NCBI GenBank assembly: GCA_004560045.1
Contig: SFWF01000010.1
Coordinates: 1-28,318, forward strand
DNA length: 28,318 nt
Direction: 5' to 3'
Source of the DNA: a bacterium
GTDB lineage: Bacteria; Bacillota; Clostridia; Oscillospirales; Acutalibacteraceae
Position 1 is the first letter of the stretch. Each line of letters starts with the position of its first letter. The notes under the pieces were generated by a model. The model saw only the letters and a program-made list of their open reading frames with translations, was not told where the DNA came from and made no database searches. Of this stretch, positions 13,818 to 22,348 are shown piece by piece. The translations under genes and the position numbers were made by a program.

Positions 13818-15141
13818 CGGTTTTTTCTCCTAACAGGTCGTATTCAAGACAGTCGTTTACCAAAACGTAAACATAATCGCCGATAACGAGGGGTGCGTCT
13901 GAGGTAAAGAATACCTTTCCGTCGATCTCGGGGGCATCGGCTCGGCTTCGGCCGAAATAGCATTTAATATAATCGTCCCAGCCTTCGATAAGCACCTCGA
14001 CGACAGAGCCGATTTTTTCCTCGTTCTTTTCGGCGGCAATCATCATCTGATCGGCCATAATGAGCTCCATACGGTCGTTTTTGACCTGCTCGTCAAGCTG
14101 ATCCTCAAAGGCGGCGGCTATCGTATCCTCCTCTGCAGAGTAGGTAAAGCAGCCGAGACGGTCGAAACGGATCTCCTTAACAAATTCGTGAAGGGAGCAG
14201 AACTGCTCATCGGTCTCACCGGGGAAGCCCGTAATAAAGGTAGTTCTGAGGGTAACCTCGGGAAGCTTTTCCCTTATTCTTTTTATAAGGGCAGTAAGGC
14301 TTTCGCGGTCGCCTCTTCGGTTCATTCGCTTAAGGATAGCTTTGTCGGCGTGCTGAAGAGGGATATCGAGGTATTCGACTAACTTTTTCTCCCTGCCGAT
14401 AACCTCTAAAAGCTCGTCGGTGATACGCTCGGGATAGGTATAAAGGGTACGTATCCAATGCAGCTTTTCGATCCCTGCAAGCTTGCTCAGAAGCTCGGGA
14501 AGCATTGATCTTCCGTAGATATCCTCGCCGTAGGCGGTAGTATCCTGCGCTACGACGATAAGCTCGGTAACGCCGCCGTCGGCAAGCCTTTCGGCCTCTT
14601 TTACTATATCCTCTATCTTTCGGCTACGCATTTTTCCGCGAATTTTCGGAATTGCGCAATAGGTACAGCAGTTATTACAGCCCTCGGATATCTTTATATA
14701 GGCCGTAAAGGGCATACCGCCGAGTATTCGCTGACAGTTAAGGTCAAGGTCCTCCTTGGGGCCGTAGGAGTTTTTACGGCTTCCCTCGATAGCCTCTCTC
14801 GTTATTCTTGCGATGTCCTTATTCGATCCGATGCCGACCACAACGTCGACCTCGGGAATTTCCTCAGTAACGTCGTCCTTATAACGCTCTGCGAGACAGC
14901 CCGTAACGATAAGGGCCTTAAGTCTGCCGTCCTTTTTATAGGCCGCACATTCGAGAATATTCTCGATTGCTTCGGCCTTTGCAGACTCGATAAAGCCGCA
15001 GGTGTTAATAATTATTGCGTCGGCCTCCGCCTCTACGGGGGTAAGCTCGAAGCCTTCCTTCTGAAGGGAGAAGAGCATTGCCTCGGCATCGACCTGATTT
15101 TTAGGGCATCCGAGAGATACCATACTAACCTTATATGACAT
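13801..15141 (-). CDS. rimO: Ribosomal protein S12 methylthiotransferase
   Basis: RimO adds a methylthio group to an aspartate of ribosomal protein S12. The 446-residue product has the N-terminal UPF0004 cluster cysteines C12, C48 and C82, the radical-SAM motif C155-x3-C159-x2-C162 (in SEGCNNCCTYC) followed by AIPKIRGKMRSR, and a C-terminal TRAM-like domain. SLGCPKNQVDAE at the N-terminus favours RimO over MiaB. Its ATG shares one base with the stop of recX. All iron-sulfur cysteines are present. Confidence 0.95.
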   Translation of the reverse strand: MSYKVSMVSLGCPKNQVDAEAMLFSLQKEGFELTPVEAEADAIIINTCGFIESAKAEAIENILECAAYKKDGRLKALIVTGCLAERYKDDVTEEIPEVDVVVGIGSNKDIARITREAIEGSRKNSYGPKEDLDLNCQRILGGMPFTAYIKISEGCNNCCTYCAIPKIRGKMRSRKIEDIVKEAERLADGGVTELIVVAQDTTAYGEDIYGRSMLPELLSKLAGIEKLHWIRTLYTYPERITDELLEVIGREKKLVEYLDIPLQHADKAILKRMNRRGDRESLTALIKRIREKLPEVTLRTTFITGFPGETDEQFCSLHEFVKEIRFDRLGCFTYSAEEDTIAAAFEDQLDEQVKNDRMELIMADQMMIAAEKNEEKIGSVVEVLIEGWDDYIKCYFGRSRADAPEIDGKVFFTSDAPLVIGDYVYVLVNDCLEYDLLGEKTDEPTE

Positions 15142-15761
15142 TAGTTTTCCTCGCTGAATTCTATTTGCTCGCTGTAGTTCTTAAGGACGCTTTTAATATC
15201 TGAATAGGAAAAGCCCTTTCGGACAAGGGCGGCAAAGACCTTTTCTACGTCCTTTTCGCTATTTAGCTTAGTTTTATATTTGGTTTCGATGAGCCTTGCG
15301 AGCTTTTCCCGCTCATCGGTCTCGTCTTCGGAGGATATCTCCTTTATTATATCGGAGGATATCCCCTTCATAGACAGTTTATATCTTATTTCTCTTTTAG
15401 AGGAGCCCGAGGCCGACAGATATTCGGCCAGGCGTCTTGCGTACCTTTCGTCGTCGATAAGTCCCAGCTCCGCCATTCGGTTTACAGCCTGAGCGGAGGC
15501 GACGGGACCGAAGCCTGCCGCGATAAGCTTATCGCGGAGAGCCTTTTCGGAATGATCCGACCGAGAAAGGTACCATAGGGCACGGGATTTCGCCCTCGCG
15601 TAGTCCGACTCGAACCGAATATCCTCGGGGTCGGTAATATCGAACCCCGGGCAAAGCTTTTTCGCCTCGACGATATCCTTATCGAGAGAAAGCTCGGTTC
15701 CGTCCTCTAAAATTATATGATCGAGATGCTTTTTTCCGCTTTTGATCGACAAAATTTTCAT
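15141..15761 (-). CDS. recX: RecX family RecA regulator
   Basis: RecX binds RecA filaments and limits their activity. The 206-residue product has the repeated three-helix pattern of the family, with ARSRALWYLSRSDHSEKALRDKL condensed near residues 55-78, LIDDERYARRLAEYL near 100-115, and a C-terminal RKGFSYSDIKSVL. An N-terminal extension of about 50 residues is typical of Gram-positive members. Its ATG overlaps the recA stop (TGATG), so it is translationally coupled to recA. Identification rests on both sequence and position. Confidence 0.92.
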   Translation of the reverse strand: MKILSIKSGKKHLDHIILEDGTELSLDKDIVEAKKLCPGFDITDPEDIRFESDYARAKSRALWYLSRSDHSEKALRDKLIAAGFGPVASAQAVNRMAELGLIDDERYARRLAEYLSASGSSKREIRYKLSMKGISSDIIKEISSEDETDEREKLARLIETKYKTKLNSEKDVEKVFAALVRKGFSYSDIKSVLKNYSEQIEFSEEN

Positions 15762-16861
15762 CAGTCGTCGACCGCGATATCAATATTTACCTTTTTGCGA
15801 CGGGGGGTAGCGGCAGGGACGGCTTCCTCTGCGGCAGGGGCGGGAGCGGCCTTTTCCTCGGCAGCCTCTTCGCCCGAGTTGTTCATAGCGGCAACTATCT
15901 TATCCTCGATCTCCTGAGCCAAAGCGGCATCCTCCTCGAAGAGTATCTTAACGTTGTCGCGGCCCTGAGCAAGGCGGGTCTCGCCGTAGTAGAACCAGGC
16001 GCCCGAACGCTTTAATATATCGTACTTAAGACCGATATCGACAAGCTCGCCGGTATGAGAAATACCCTTACCGTACATAATATCGAACTCGGCCTCACGG
16101 AAGGGGGGAGCAACCTTATTCTTAACCACCTTTGCGCGGGTACGGGAGCCGATCATTTCGCCGCCGACCTTGATGGTCTCGACCCTTCTTACGTCGATAC
16201 GGACCGAGGCATAGAACTTAAGGGCGCGGCCGCCCGTAGTCGTCTCGGAGCTTCCGTAGATAACACCAACCTTGTCGCGGAGCTGGTTAATAAAGATCGC
16301 GATACAGTTGGACTTGGAAATAGCACCTGCAAGCTTACGGAGAGCCTGAGACATAAGACGTGCGTGAAGGCCGACGTGACTGTCGCCCATTTCGCCTTCG
16401 ATCTCGGCCTTGGGAACAAGGGCCGCAACCGAGTCGACTACAACTACGTCGATAGCTCCCGAACGAACGAGCGCTTCGGTGATCTCTAAGGCCTGCTCAC
16501 CTGTATCGGGCTGAGAAACGAGGAGGGAATCGATATCGACTCCGAGGGCTTTTGAATAAACGGGGTCGAGAGCGTGCTCAACATCGATAAATGCGGCGGT
16601 ACCGCCCTGCTTTTGAGCCTCGGCTACAACGTGGAGGGCAAGGGTAGTTTTACCCGAGGATTCGGGTCCGTAGATCTCGACGATACGTCCTCTCGGCATA
16701 CCGCCTATTCCGAGGGCGGAGTCAAGGGAAATTGAGCCGGTGCGGATATGCTCAACGCTCATTCCCGTATTTTCGCCAAGGCGCATAACGGCACCCTGAC
16801 CAAACTGCTTTTCAATCTGCTGAAGGGCCGTAGCCAACGCTTTGCTTTTATCTTCTGACAT
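15761..16861 (-). CDS. recA: Recombinase RecA
   Basis: RecA pairs DNA strands in recombination and drives SOS cleavage of LexA. The 366-residue product has Walker A GPESSGKTT at residues 65-73, DVVVVDSVAALVPKAEIEGE near 138-158, and the FINQLRDKVGV loop near 206-216. The C-terminal 45 residues are Ala/Glu/Pro-rich with a basic RRKK before an acidic end. The ribosome site AAAGGTGG is 9 bases before the ATG. No Bacillus-type SOS box (GAAC-N4-GTTC) is visible in the 190 bases upstream. A TATAAT (16895-16900) overlaps the prmC stop and may give a local promoter, though with a poor -35. Confidence 0.98.
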   Translation of the reverse strand: MSEDKSKALATALQQIEKQFGQGAVMRLGENTGMSVEHIRTGSISLDSALGIGGMPRGRIVEIYGPESSGKTTLALHVVAEAQKQGGTAAFIDVEHALDPVYSKALGVDIDSLLVSQPDTGEQALEITEALVRSGAIDVVVVDSVAALVPKAEIEGEMGDSHVGLHARLMSQALRKLAGAISKSNCIAIFINQLRDKVGVIYGSSETTTGGRALKFYASVRIDVRRVETIKVGGEMIGSRTRAKVVKNKVAPPFREAEFDIMYGKGISHTGELVDIGLKYDILKRSGAWFYYGETRLAQGRDNVKILFEEDAALAQEIEDKIVAAMNNSGEEAAEEKAAPAPAAEEAVPAATPRRKKVNIDIAVDD

Positions 16862-16894
16862 AGTTTTTTACCACCTTTATATTTATTTGCTTAT

Positions 16895-16900
16895 ATTATA
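16895..16900 (-). promoter_or_regulatory. Possible recA -10 element
   Basis: TATAAT on the minus strand overlaps the last codons of prmC, 34 bases before recA. The bases at the -35 position (CGTTTT) are a poor match, so this is tentative. Confidence 0.3.
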
Positions 16901-17729
16901 CATTATTCGCTGTCCCAAAAACGACCCTCTCGATACCCAAAAGATCGCAGGCAAAGCCTATTTCGGTAAAGCCCTCCTGCCGCAGAATCTCGGCAACCAA
17001 GGGGGCTTCCTTAATGCCTACCTCAAAGGCGAGCCTACCGCCCCGTTTTAAGGCGGTTTTCCACCTTTTCGTTATGACCCTATAGAAATAAAGTCCGTCC
17101 TCGCCGCCGAAAAGAGCGACCTCGGGCTCCTTTAATACCTCGCGGGAAAGTATCTCGCGGTCGGCAAAAGGAATATAGGGAGGGTTACTTAAAATTATAT
17201 CGAACTCACCGAAGGGCTCGTCACAGACGTCGGCCTTTACGGGGGTCACGTTAACGGCCTCGTTGTGCCTTACGTTTTTTTCTAAGAAGGCATAGGCCTC
17301 GTCGTATTTTTCTACCGCGGTGACTTCCGCCTCGGGGAGATTTTTCGCGACGCTTATTGCGATACAGCCGCTTCCCGAGCAAAGATCGGCTATTTTCGGG
17401 GCCGTTATTCCTTCGGCCATCGACAGGGCCGTCTCTACAAGTAGCTCGGTATCCTGACGGGGGATAAGAACCCCTTCTCCCACAAGAAATTCAAGTCCGA
17501 AAAACCACCAACGGCCTATAATATACTGCAGTGGGATTCCTTTTTTGCGTTCCTCCAAGACGGTGTCTATAGCCTGCGTCTCGGCGGAGGGAAGCTCTAT
17601 TCTAAGACGGTTGGGCTCGGTATCCGTGACGTAGGATAAAATTATTTTCGCTTCGGAATCGAGCTCGTCGGTAACCCCTTTAAGCCCTTCCTTTATATAG
17701 GCCAAGGCCTCTCTGTATGGGATCACCAT
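16896..17729 (-). CDS. prmC: Peptide chain release factor N5-glutamine methyltransferase
   Basis: PrmC methylates the GGQ glutamine of release factors. The 277-residue product has a helical N-terminal domain, then FLVGEGVLIPRQDTE (about 81-95), the SAM loop DLCSGSGC at 115-122 and the catalytic NPPY at 182-185 (SNPPYIP). These are the diagnostic marks of PrmC/HemK. The ATG lies inside the last codons of the DUF1385 gene (7-base overlap). DUF1385-prmC pairing is frequent in Clostridia, where prfA often follows; here prfA is absent and recA follows. Confidence 0.95.
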   Translation of the reverse strand: MVIPYREALAYIKEGLKGVTDELDSEAKIILSYVTDTEPNRLRIELPSAETQAIDTVLEERKKGIPLQYIIGRWWFFGLEFLVGEGVLIPRQDTELLVETALSMAEGITAPKIADLCSGSGCIAISVAKNLPEAEVTAVEKYDEAYAFLEKNVRHNEAVNVTPVKADVCDEPFGEFDIILSNPPYIPFADREILSREVLKEPEVALFGGEDGLYFYRVITKRWKTALKRGGRLAFEVGIKEAPLVAEILRQEGFTEIGFACDLLGIERVVFGTANNV

Positions 17730-18712
17730 TTGTCGTCTTCTTCGTTTTCGGGGATAACGTCATTCATAGCGGCGATAGCGACCTCTATCATAGAGTCGTC
17801 GGGCTCCTTAACGGTTATCCTTTGGATCCAGAGGCCGGGAGCGGCGATAATTCGGGTCACGATATTGTCGTAGCGGCCGCAGATCTTGATAAGCTCGTAG
17901 CCGAGTCCGCAGATAACGGGAACAAGGAGCAGCTTTATGATGGTTCGAAGCCATAAAACGCCTCTGAGCCAAGGGAAGATGGCGTCGAAAATGAGGGTTA
18001 TAAAAATACTTACGATAAGCATCAGTATCATAAAGGAGGTTCCGCAGCGGGGATGAAAACGCTTTTGCGCTCTTACGTTTTCGACCGTCAGGGGCAGGCC
18101 CGCCTCGTAGCAGAAAATAGTTTTATGCTCGGCGCCGTGGTATCTGAATACTCTTTTGATATCCTTCGTATAGGAAACGGCAAGCATATATCCGAGGAAG
18201 ATTACTATCTTTAAAACCCCCTCGAAAAGGGCCTGAAACGGGGTTAAAACACCGCCCGCAAGGTAGTTTATACCCTTAAAGGCAAGGCTCGGAAGATAGA
18301 TAAAAAGTCCGATACAGAGTATAACCGCAAGGACGGTGGCAACTATCATAATAACCGTAAGAAGGCCGTTTTTCTTTTTAGGAGGCTCTTCCTCTTTTTT
18401 CTCGGCCGAATCGGTATTTTCCTCGGTTTTATTTTCGTCGGTCTCCTCAAGCTCGTCAAGATAGCCCGATTTATCGGCCGAATCCATCATAGCCTTATAG
18501 CCGATAAGCATCGAGTCGATAAAGCCGACAACACCGCGTATGATCGGCCATTTGAAGAAAAAGCACTTGTTTTTAATGCTTTTTATCTCCATGGGAAAAA
18601 CCTCGACGCCTCCGTCCTTCATACGGACGGCCATAGCGTCTTTTTTTGGGCCACGCATCATTATTCCTTCGATAAGAGCCTGACCGCCGATGCTTGTTAT
18701 TTTATTGCTCAT
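17723..18712 (-). CDS. DUF1385 family membrane protein (YqhQ-like)
   Basis: The product is 329 residues. The N-terminal GGQALIEGIMMRGPKKDAMAVR matches the opening of DUF1385 proteins such as Bacillus YqhQ. Membrane segments lie near residues 118-145, 155-185, 220-245 and 250-270, and the family stretch YHGAEHKTIFCYEAG with HPRCGTSF lies near 195-228; its His/Glu/Cys residues look like a conserved functional site. A Glu/Lys-rich insert occupies about 85-112. The function of the family is unknown. The start ATG lies inside the end of the histidine kinase gene (11-base overlap), with GGAG upstream. Confidence 0.9.
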   Translation of the reverse strand: MSNKITSIGGQALIEGIMMRGPKKDAMAVRMKDGGVEVFPMEIKSIKNKCFFFKWPIIRGVVGFIDSMLIGYKAMMDSADKSGYLDELEETDENKTEENTDSAEKKEEEPPKKKNGLLTVIMIVATVLAVILCIGLFIYLPSLAFKGINYLAGGVLTPFQALFEGVLKIVIFLGYMLAVSYTKDIKRVFRYHGAEHKTIFCYEAGLPLTVENVRAQKRFHPRCGTSFMILMLIVSIFITLIFDAIFPWLRGVLWLRTIIKLLLVPVICGLGYELIKICGRYDNIVTRIIAAPGLWIQRITVKEPDDSMIEVAIAAMNDVIPENEEDDKW

Positions 18713-20132
18713 TATTTTCTCCTTCGGGGATATTTTCGCAGATAGGCAGGACTATGGTAACCGTAGTTCCCACACCCTCGGTACTGTCGATAAGGATCAG
18801 TCCGTTATGCTGCTTTATTATTTCGTCGGCCACGGCAAGGCCTATACCCGAACCGCGTACCTGTTTATTTGCTTTATAGAATTTTTCTTTAACTCGGTCG
18901 AGATCCTTCTCGGCAATTCCGACGCCCGTATCGCTTATGGATATCTGAACACAGCCGTCCTCGATGTGCTGCTCAATGAGTATCTGACCGCCCGGCTGAT
19001 TATACTTAAGGGCGTTGTCGATAGCGTTTATAAATACCTGCTTAATGCGGTTGGGGTCGCCGTTACAGTATATCGAATCTATCGGGGGGACGTAGACCAG
19101 CTCGACCTTCTGCTTTTTAGCAAGCTCCTTATACATATCGGCCGCTTCGGCGAGGATAATGGCTAAATCGAACTTCTCAAAGTTCATTGAAAGGCGGCCC
19201 GACTGCATACGGGAGAAGTCGAGAAGCTCTTCGACGAGACTATGAAGTCGTTCAGACTCCTTAAGGACCACGTCGAGACCCTTGTTTACGGTTTCTTCGT
19301 CGTAGCCGATAGACATTTTTGCCGTTTCGGCCCAGCCGCGTATGGCAGTAAGGGGGGTACGAAGCTCGTGTGAAACCGAGGAAATAAAGTCGTTTTTTAG
19401 ATTTTCGGCCGATTTAAGCTCGCTTGCCATATAGTTTATCGAATCGCAGAGCTCGCCTATTTCGTTATTGGCCTTAAGCTCGATCCTCTGATCGAAATCG
19501 CCGAGGGCTATTTTGCGCGCTACAGAGCTTACGTCCCTTATGGGGCGGACGATAGAACGGATAAAGTACATTCCCGTAATAAACAGGATGGTAAGCACGG
19601 CGGCTCCGAGAAGCACCGCGAAAAGGCAGGTCCAGAATATCTGCTTGTTGACCTTTTCTAAGGAAACTATCCATCTTACCGCTCCGAAAAGCTCGTCGCC
19701 GCTGTAAAGCAGCTCGGTTTTGCAGAGTATCGACTCCCCTACCGAGCTTTTTCCGCTAAAATAGCCGTCGGAGGTAGAGCTTAGCGCACTCTGAAAATCG
19801 GGCATAGAGGAGGGCTCGTGAGAGAAGCCGGTGGTCGAAATCAGAAGATGACCGTTTGGGTCTAAAACCTGAATTTCAAGCTTATCCTTATATGCGAACT
19901 CCTCGCAGTAGTCGCGGGCGGTGGTCTCGTAGTTTTCGGGGAGACAGTTTGAGATAGGGGTTATAAAGGAGCTTGCGTACTCCTCCGCGGCGGTTTTGGT
20001 CTGTGAAATATAGTAGCTGTGGATGAACACACAAAGGATGATCTCGACCGCGATTATTATAAGAAACATTATAAGCAGTACGTTTAAGGCCCAGCGCCAG
20101 GCGACGCTTTTAAATTTTATCTCTATTTCCAA
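18702..20132 (-). CDS. Sensor histidine kinase
   Basis: The product is a 476-residue membrane kinase. Membrane helices near residues 13-42 and 166-190 bracket an extracytoplasmic sensor region of about 120 residues. A HAMP linker (about 190-243) follows, then the HisKA box SHELRTPLTAIRGWAET with phospho-acceptor H255, the N box NAIDNALKYN, and ATP-lid glycines ISDTGVGIA and GSGIGLAVAD. The start codon is TTG with GGAGGG 7 bases upstream. It lies 36 bases after the response regulator gene and forms the pair with it. The signal is unknown; the adjacent lipoprotein is a candidate accessory sensor. Confidence 0.95.
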   Translation of the reverse strand: MEIEIKFKSVAWRWALNVLLIMFLIIIAVEIILCVFIHSYYISQTKTAAEEYASSFITPISNCLPENYETTARDYCEEFAYKDKLEIQVLDPNGHLLISTTGFSHEPSSMPDFQSALSSTSDGYFSGKSSVGESILCKTELLYSGDELFGAVRWIVSLEKVNKQIFWTCLFAVLLGAAVLTILFITGMYFIRSIVRPIRDVSSVARKIALGDFDQRIELKANNEIGELCDSINYMASELKSAENLKNDFISSVSHELRTPLTAIRGWAETAKMSIGYDEETVNKGLDVVLKESERLHSLVEELLDFSRMQSGRLSMNFEKFDLAIILAEAADMYKELAKKQKVELVYVPPIDSIYCNGDPNRIKQVFINAIDNALKYNQPGGQILIEQHIEDGCVQISISDTGVGIAEKDLDRVKEKFYKANKQVRGSGIGLAVADEIIKQHNGLILIDSTEGVGTTVTIVLPICENIPEGENNEQ

Positions 20133-20168
20133 TGTGTGTCCCTCCTTTCATCGGGGTTTTATTTAAAA

Positions 20169-20867
20169 TCAGTTACTGTTCCACTTGTAGCCCATTCCCC
20201 AGACGGTTACAAGGTGCTTCGGGGCGGAGGGCTGATCCTCTATTTTCATACGGAGACGGCGGATATTAACGTCGACGATCTTTTCCTCGCCGAAATAGCC
20301 GGTTCCCCATACCTTATTAAGAATATCGGTTCGATCCAGAGCGGTATCGGGATTTTGAAAGAAATATTCGACGATCTGAAATTCGACCTGAGTAAGCTCG
20401 ATATCCTTACCCGATTTTTTAAGGGTATGACGGCGGGTATTGAGGACGAAATCGCCGAGGGTTATTTCCTCTAAGGCCGAGACCTTTTCCGCATCGTTTA
20501 CGCCGACGCGGCGGTAGAGCGAGTCGACGCGGGCAAGCAGCTCGGAGGGAGAAAAGGGCTTGGTGATATAGTCGTCGGCTCCCATCATAAGGCCGCTTAT
20601 TTTGTCCATTTCCTGAGTACGGGCGGTAAGCATTATGACTCCGAGCTTCTGACTACGGGTCCTCAGCTCCTTACAAAGGGTAAAGCCGTCCATTCCCGGC
20701 ATTGAAATATCGAGCAGGGCTATATCGAAATCGGGCTCTGCGTCGTAGATCTGAAGGGCTTCCTCGCCGCTTCCCGCTTCTACGATCTCGTAGCCTGCGC
20801 GACGGAGGTTTATGGCTTCGAAGCTACGTATAGCTTCTTCGTCTTCGACTATAAGAATTTTTTTCAT
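20169..20867 (-). CDS. OmpR/PhoB family response regulator
   Basis: The product is a 232-residue two-domain regulator. The receiver has the acidic pair E8/D9, phospho-acceptor D53 (LLDISMPGMDG), the switch Thr in MLTART and K103 in ITKPFSP. The C-terminal winged-helix domain (about 130-230) has LTQVEFQIVEYF and VDVNIRRLRMKIE, with WGMGYKW at the end. AGGAG precedes the ATG in an 11-base gap after the lipoprotein gene. It would bind DNA in the cytoplasm as a dimer after phosphorylation by the neighbouring kinase. Confidence 0.96.
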   Translation of the reverse strand: MKKILIVEDEEAIRSFEAINLRRAGYEIVEAGSGEEALQIYDAEPDFDIALLDISMPGMDGFTLCKELRTRSQKLGVIMLTARTQEMDKISGLMMGADDYITKPFSPSELLARVDSLYRRVGVNDAEKVSALEEITLGDFVLNTRRHTLKKSGKDIELTQVEFQIVEYFFQNPDTALDRTDILNKVWGTGYFGEEKIVDVNIRRLRMKIEDQPSAPKHLVTVWGMGYKWNSN

Positions 20868-20878
20868 AGCGTTCTCCT

Positions 20879-22192
20879 TTACTGAATCGTGTCGAACATA
20901 TCGTTAACCTTATCGAGGGTAATTCCGAGGGTATTATCGGGATTTACCGCCGCAAGGTAGGCTATAGTTTCGGTTTTTTCCAGAAGCGTAAAGCCGCCGC
21001 TTTCATACTGCCCCGACTCGTAGTCGGCAGGATTTACGGCAAGTATTCTGAAAAGCTCCTCCCCCGACATCTTGGTCTCGGGGTCGTATCTGAAGAGGGT
21101 CCTCATCCTCGTTTCGGTATTGCGAAGGAGGAAAAGCTTCTTTTTAAGCTCGGTGGGTACGGTTAAGCTGTAGCCGTCGGTATAGTTCATAAACACCGAC
21201 TGATTTATACGGAAGTTGCTTCCGCTAAAGCTACACCAATTGGTGTAGTAGACCCGGTCGGTCTCGCCCATGTCGGCGGTAGACTCCAAAAGCTCCAATA
21301 GAGGCAGGTCGATAATTCCGTCGCCGTCGAAATCGCGGGAGGAAACGGTTCCCGTTCGGTAGGTCGGCTGCGCCTCGGGGGCGGCAGGGTCGAAAATGCC
21401 TTTTAAAACGCCTTCGTCGAACCATACGATCTCGGTTAAAATTCCGCTTCCCTTAAGAGCGTCGACATAAAGGGCGGGGGTTCCGTCGGTAAGGGTAGAT
21501 ACCACGGGGGAAAGGTAGGAGCTGACTCCGCCGTCGAGGGCCACAGAGCCGAGCTCGGAAATTCCCTCACGGGTAAGGGCGAAAACCTTTGCGCCTGCGG
21601 TTTTTTCGGTGGTGTTGAGGTTAAGCACCACCAGGTTGTCTCCGCCGTTGCCCGTAAGCTCGGCACAGAGGAAGTTGGTATAGGGCTCTAAGGCACGCTG
21701 AATCAAGGCGGTTCCGTCGAAGGTATAAACTCCGACCTTTTTATCGACCGTTCCGTAAACCATCCAGCCGACAATTATCTCTAAGGTTCCGTCCTTATCG
21801 AGGTCGGCAAAGGTTACGCTTTCAACGTCGCTTCCGATAAGGCTCAGGTCTCCCCTGCTCTTCCATTTGTCGCCGTCGGAGGAGATAACGTTTATATGGA
21901 TCGAAAGAGAGGTCTCACCCGCAACCGCGTATAGGGCGATAGCTTCGTCGCGTCGGTCGCCGTCGAGGTCTTTCAGGATAAAGGCCGAGCGATATTGCCC
22001 CGAAAGCGGATATTTAAGGGTAAGATTATCGCCCGCAGAGGCTTCAAGAGCCTGCTGTACGGGGTAGAGGTCACCCTCAAGCTTCGGGGGTACGATCAGC
22101 TTGTCGACACCCGAGCCGACGGTGTCGCAGCCGGTTAAAAAAAGGCATAAAACCGCCGCTAATATAAGCGAAATAAGTCGAATTTTTTTCAA
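20879..22192 (-). CDS. Lipoprotein with FG-GAP/VCBS-like repeats, head of two-component operon
   Basis: The product is 437 residues. A lipoprotein signal ends in LTGC with C22 as the lipid site. Three calcium-loop-like motifs, DLDGDRRDE (75-83), DLDKDGTLE (130-138) and DFDGDGIID (near 285), sit in repeating beta units, suggesting an integrin-type FG-GAP or VCBS beta-propeller on the outer face of the membrane. I do not recognise a specific family. The start is TTG with GGAGG 9 bases upstream. It is first in the operon, 11 bases before the response regulator. A sensing role with the kinase is inferred from position. Confidence 0.75.
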   Translation of the reverse strand: MKKIRLISLILAAVLCLFLTGCDTVGSGVDKLIVPPKLEGDLYPVQQALEASAGDNLTLKYPLSGQYRSAFILKDLDGDRRDEAIALYAVAGETSLSIHINVISSDGDKWKSRGDLSLIGSDVESVTFADLDKDGTLEIIVGWMVYGTVDKKVGVYTFDGTALIQRALEPYTNFLCAELTGNGGDNLVVLNLNTTEKTAGAKVFALTREGISELGSVALDGGVSSYLSPVVSTLTDGTPALYVDALKGSGILTEIVWFDEGVLKGIFDPAAPEAQPTYRTGTVSSRDFDGDGIIDLPLLELLESTADMGETDRVYYTNWCSFSGSNFRINQSVFMNYTDGYSLTVPTELKKKLFLLRNTETRMRTLFRYDPETKMSGEELFRILAVNPADYESGQYESGGFTLLEKTETIAYLAAVNPDNTLGITLDKVNDMFDTIQ

Positions 22193-22217
22193 GGCGCAAC
22201 ACCTCCCCTTTTACCTA

Positions 22218-22237
22218 ATTATACATAATAGATTATA
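22218..22237 (-). promoter_or_regulatory. Candidate -10 elements before the lipoprotein/two-component operon
   Basis: Two TATAAT hexamers on the minus strand (22232-22237 and 22218-22223) lie 26-45 bases before the TTG start in an AT-rich stretch. No strong -35 is seen at ideal spacing. Confidence 0.45.
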
Positions 22238-22283
22238 ACATAAACATTTACAAAAATAAAGACTTTTTATGAATATTTGAGAT

Positions 22284-22321
22284 AAAAAAAGCGGCTACGA
22301 TATCCGATTGAATCGTAGCCG
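22284..22321 (-). terminator. Terminator of the polysaccharide deacetylase gene
   Basis: A 10-bp stem CGGCTACGAT (22292-22301 with 22312-22321) is followed on the minus strand by a run of seven T at 22284-22290. Confidence 0.9.
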
Positions 22322-22348
22322 TATATTTTTTCGGTATCTGTTCGAATA

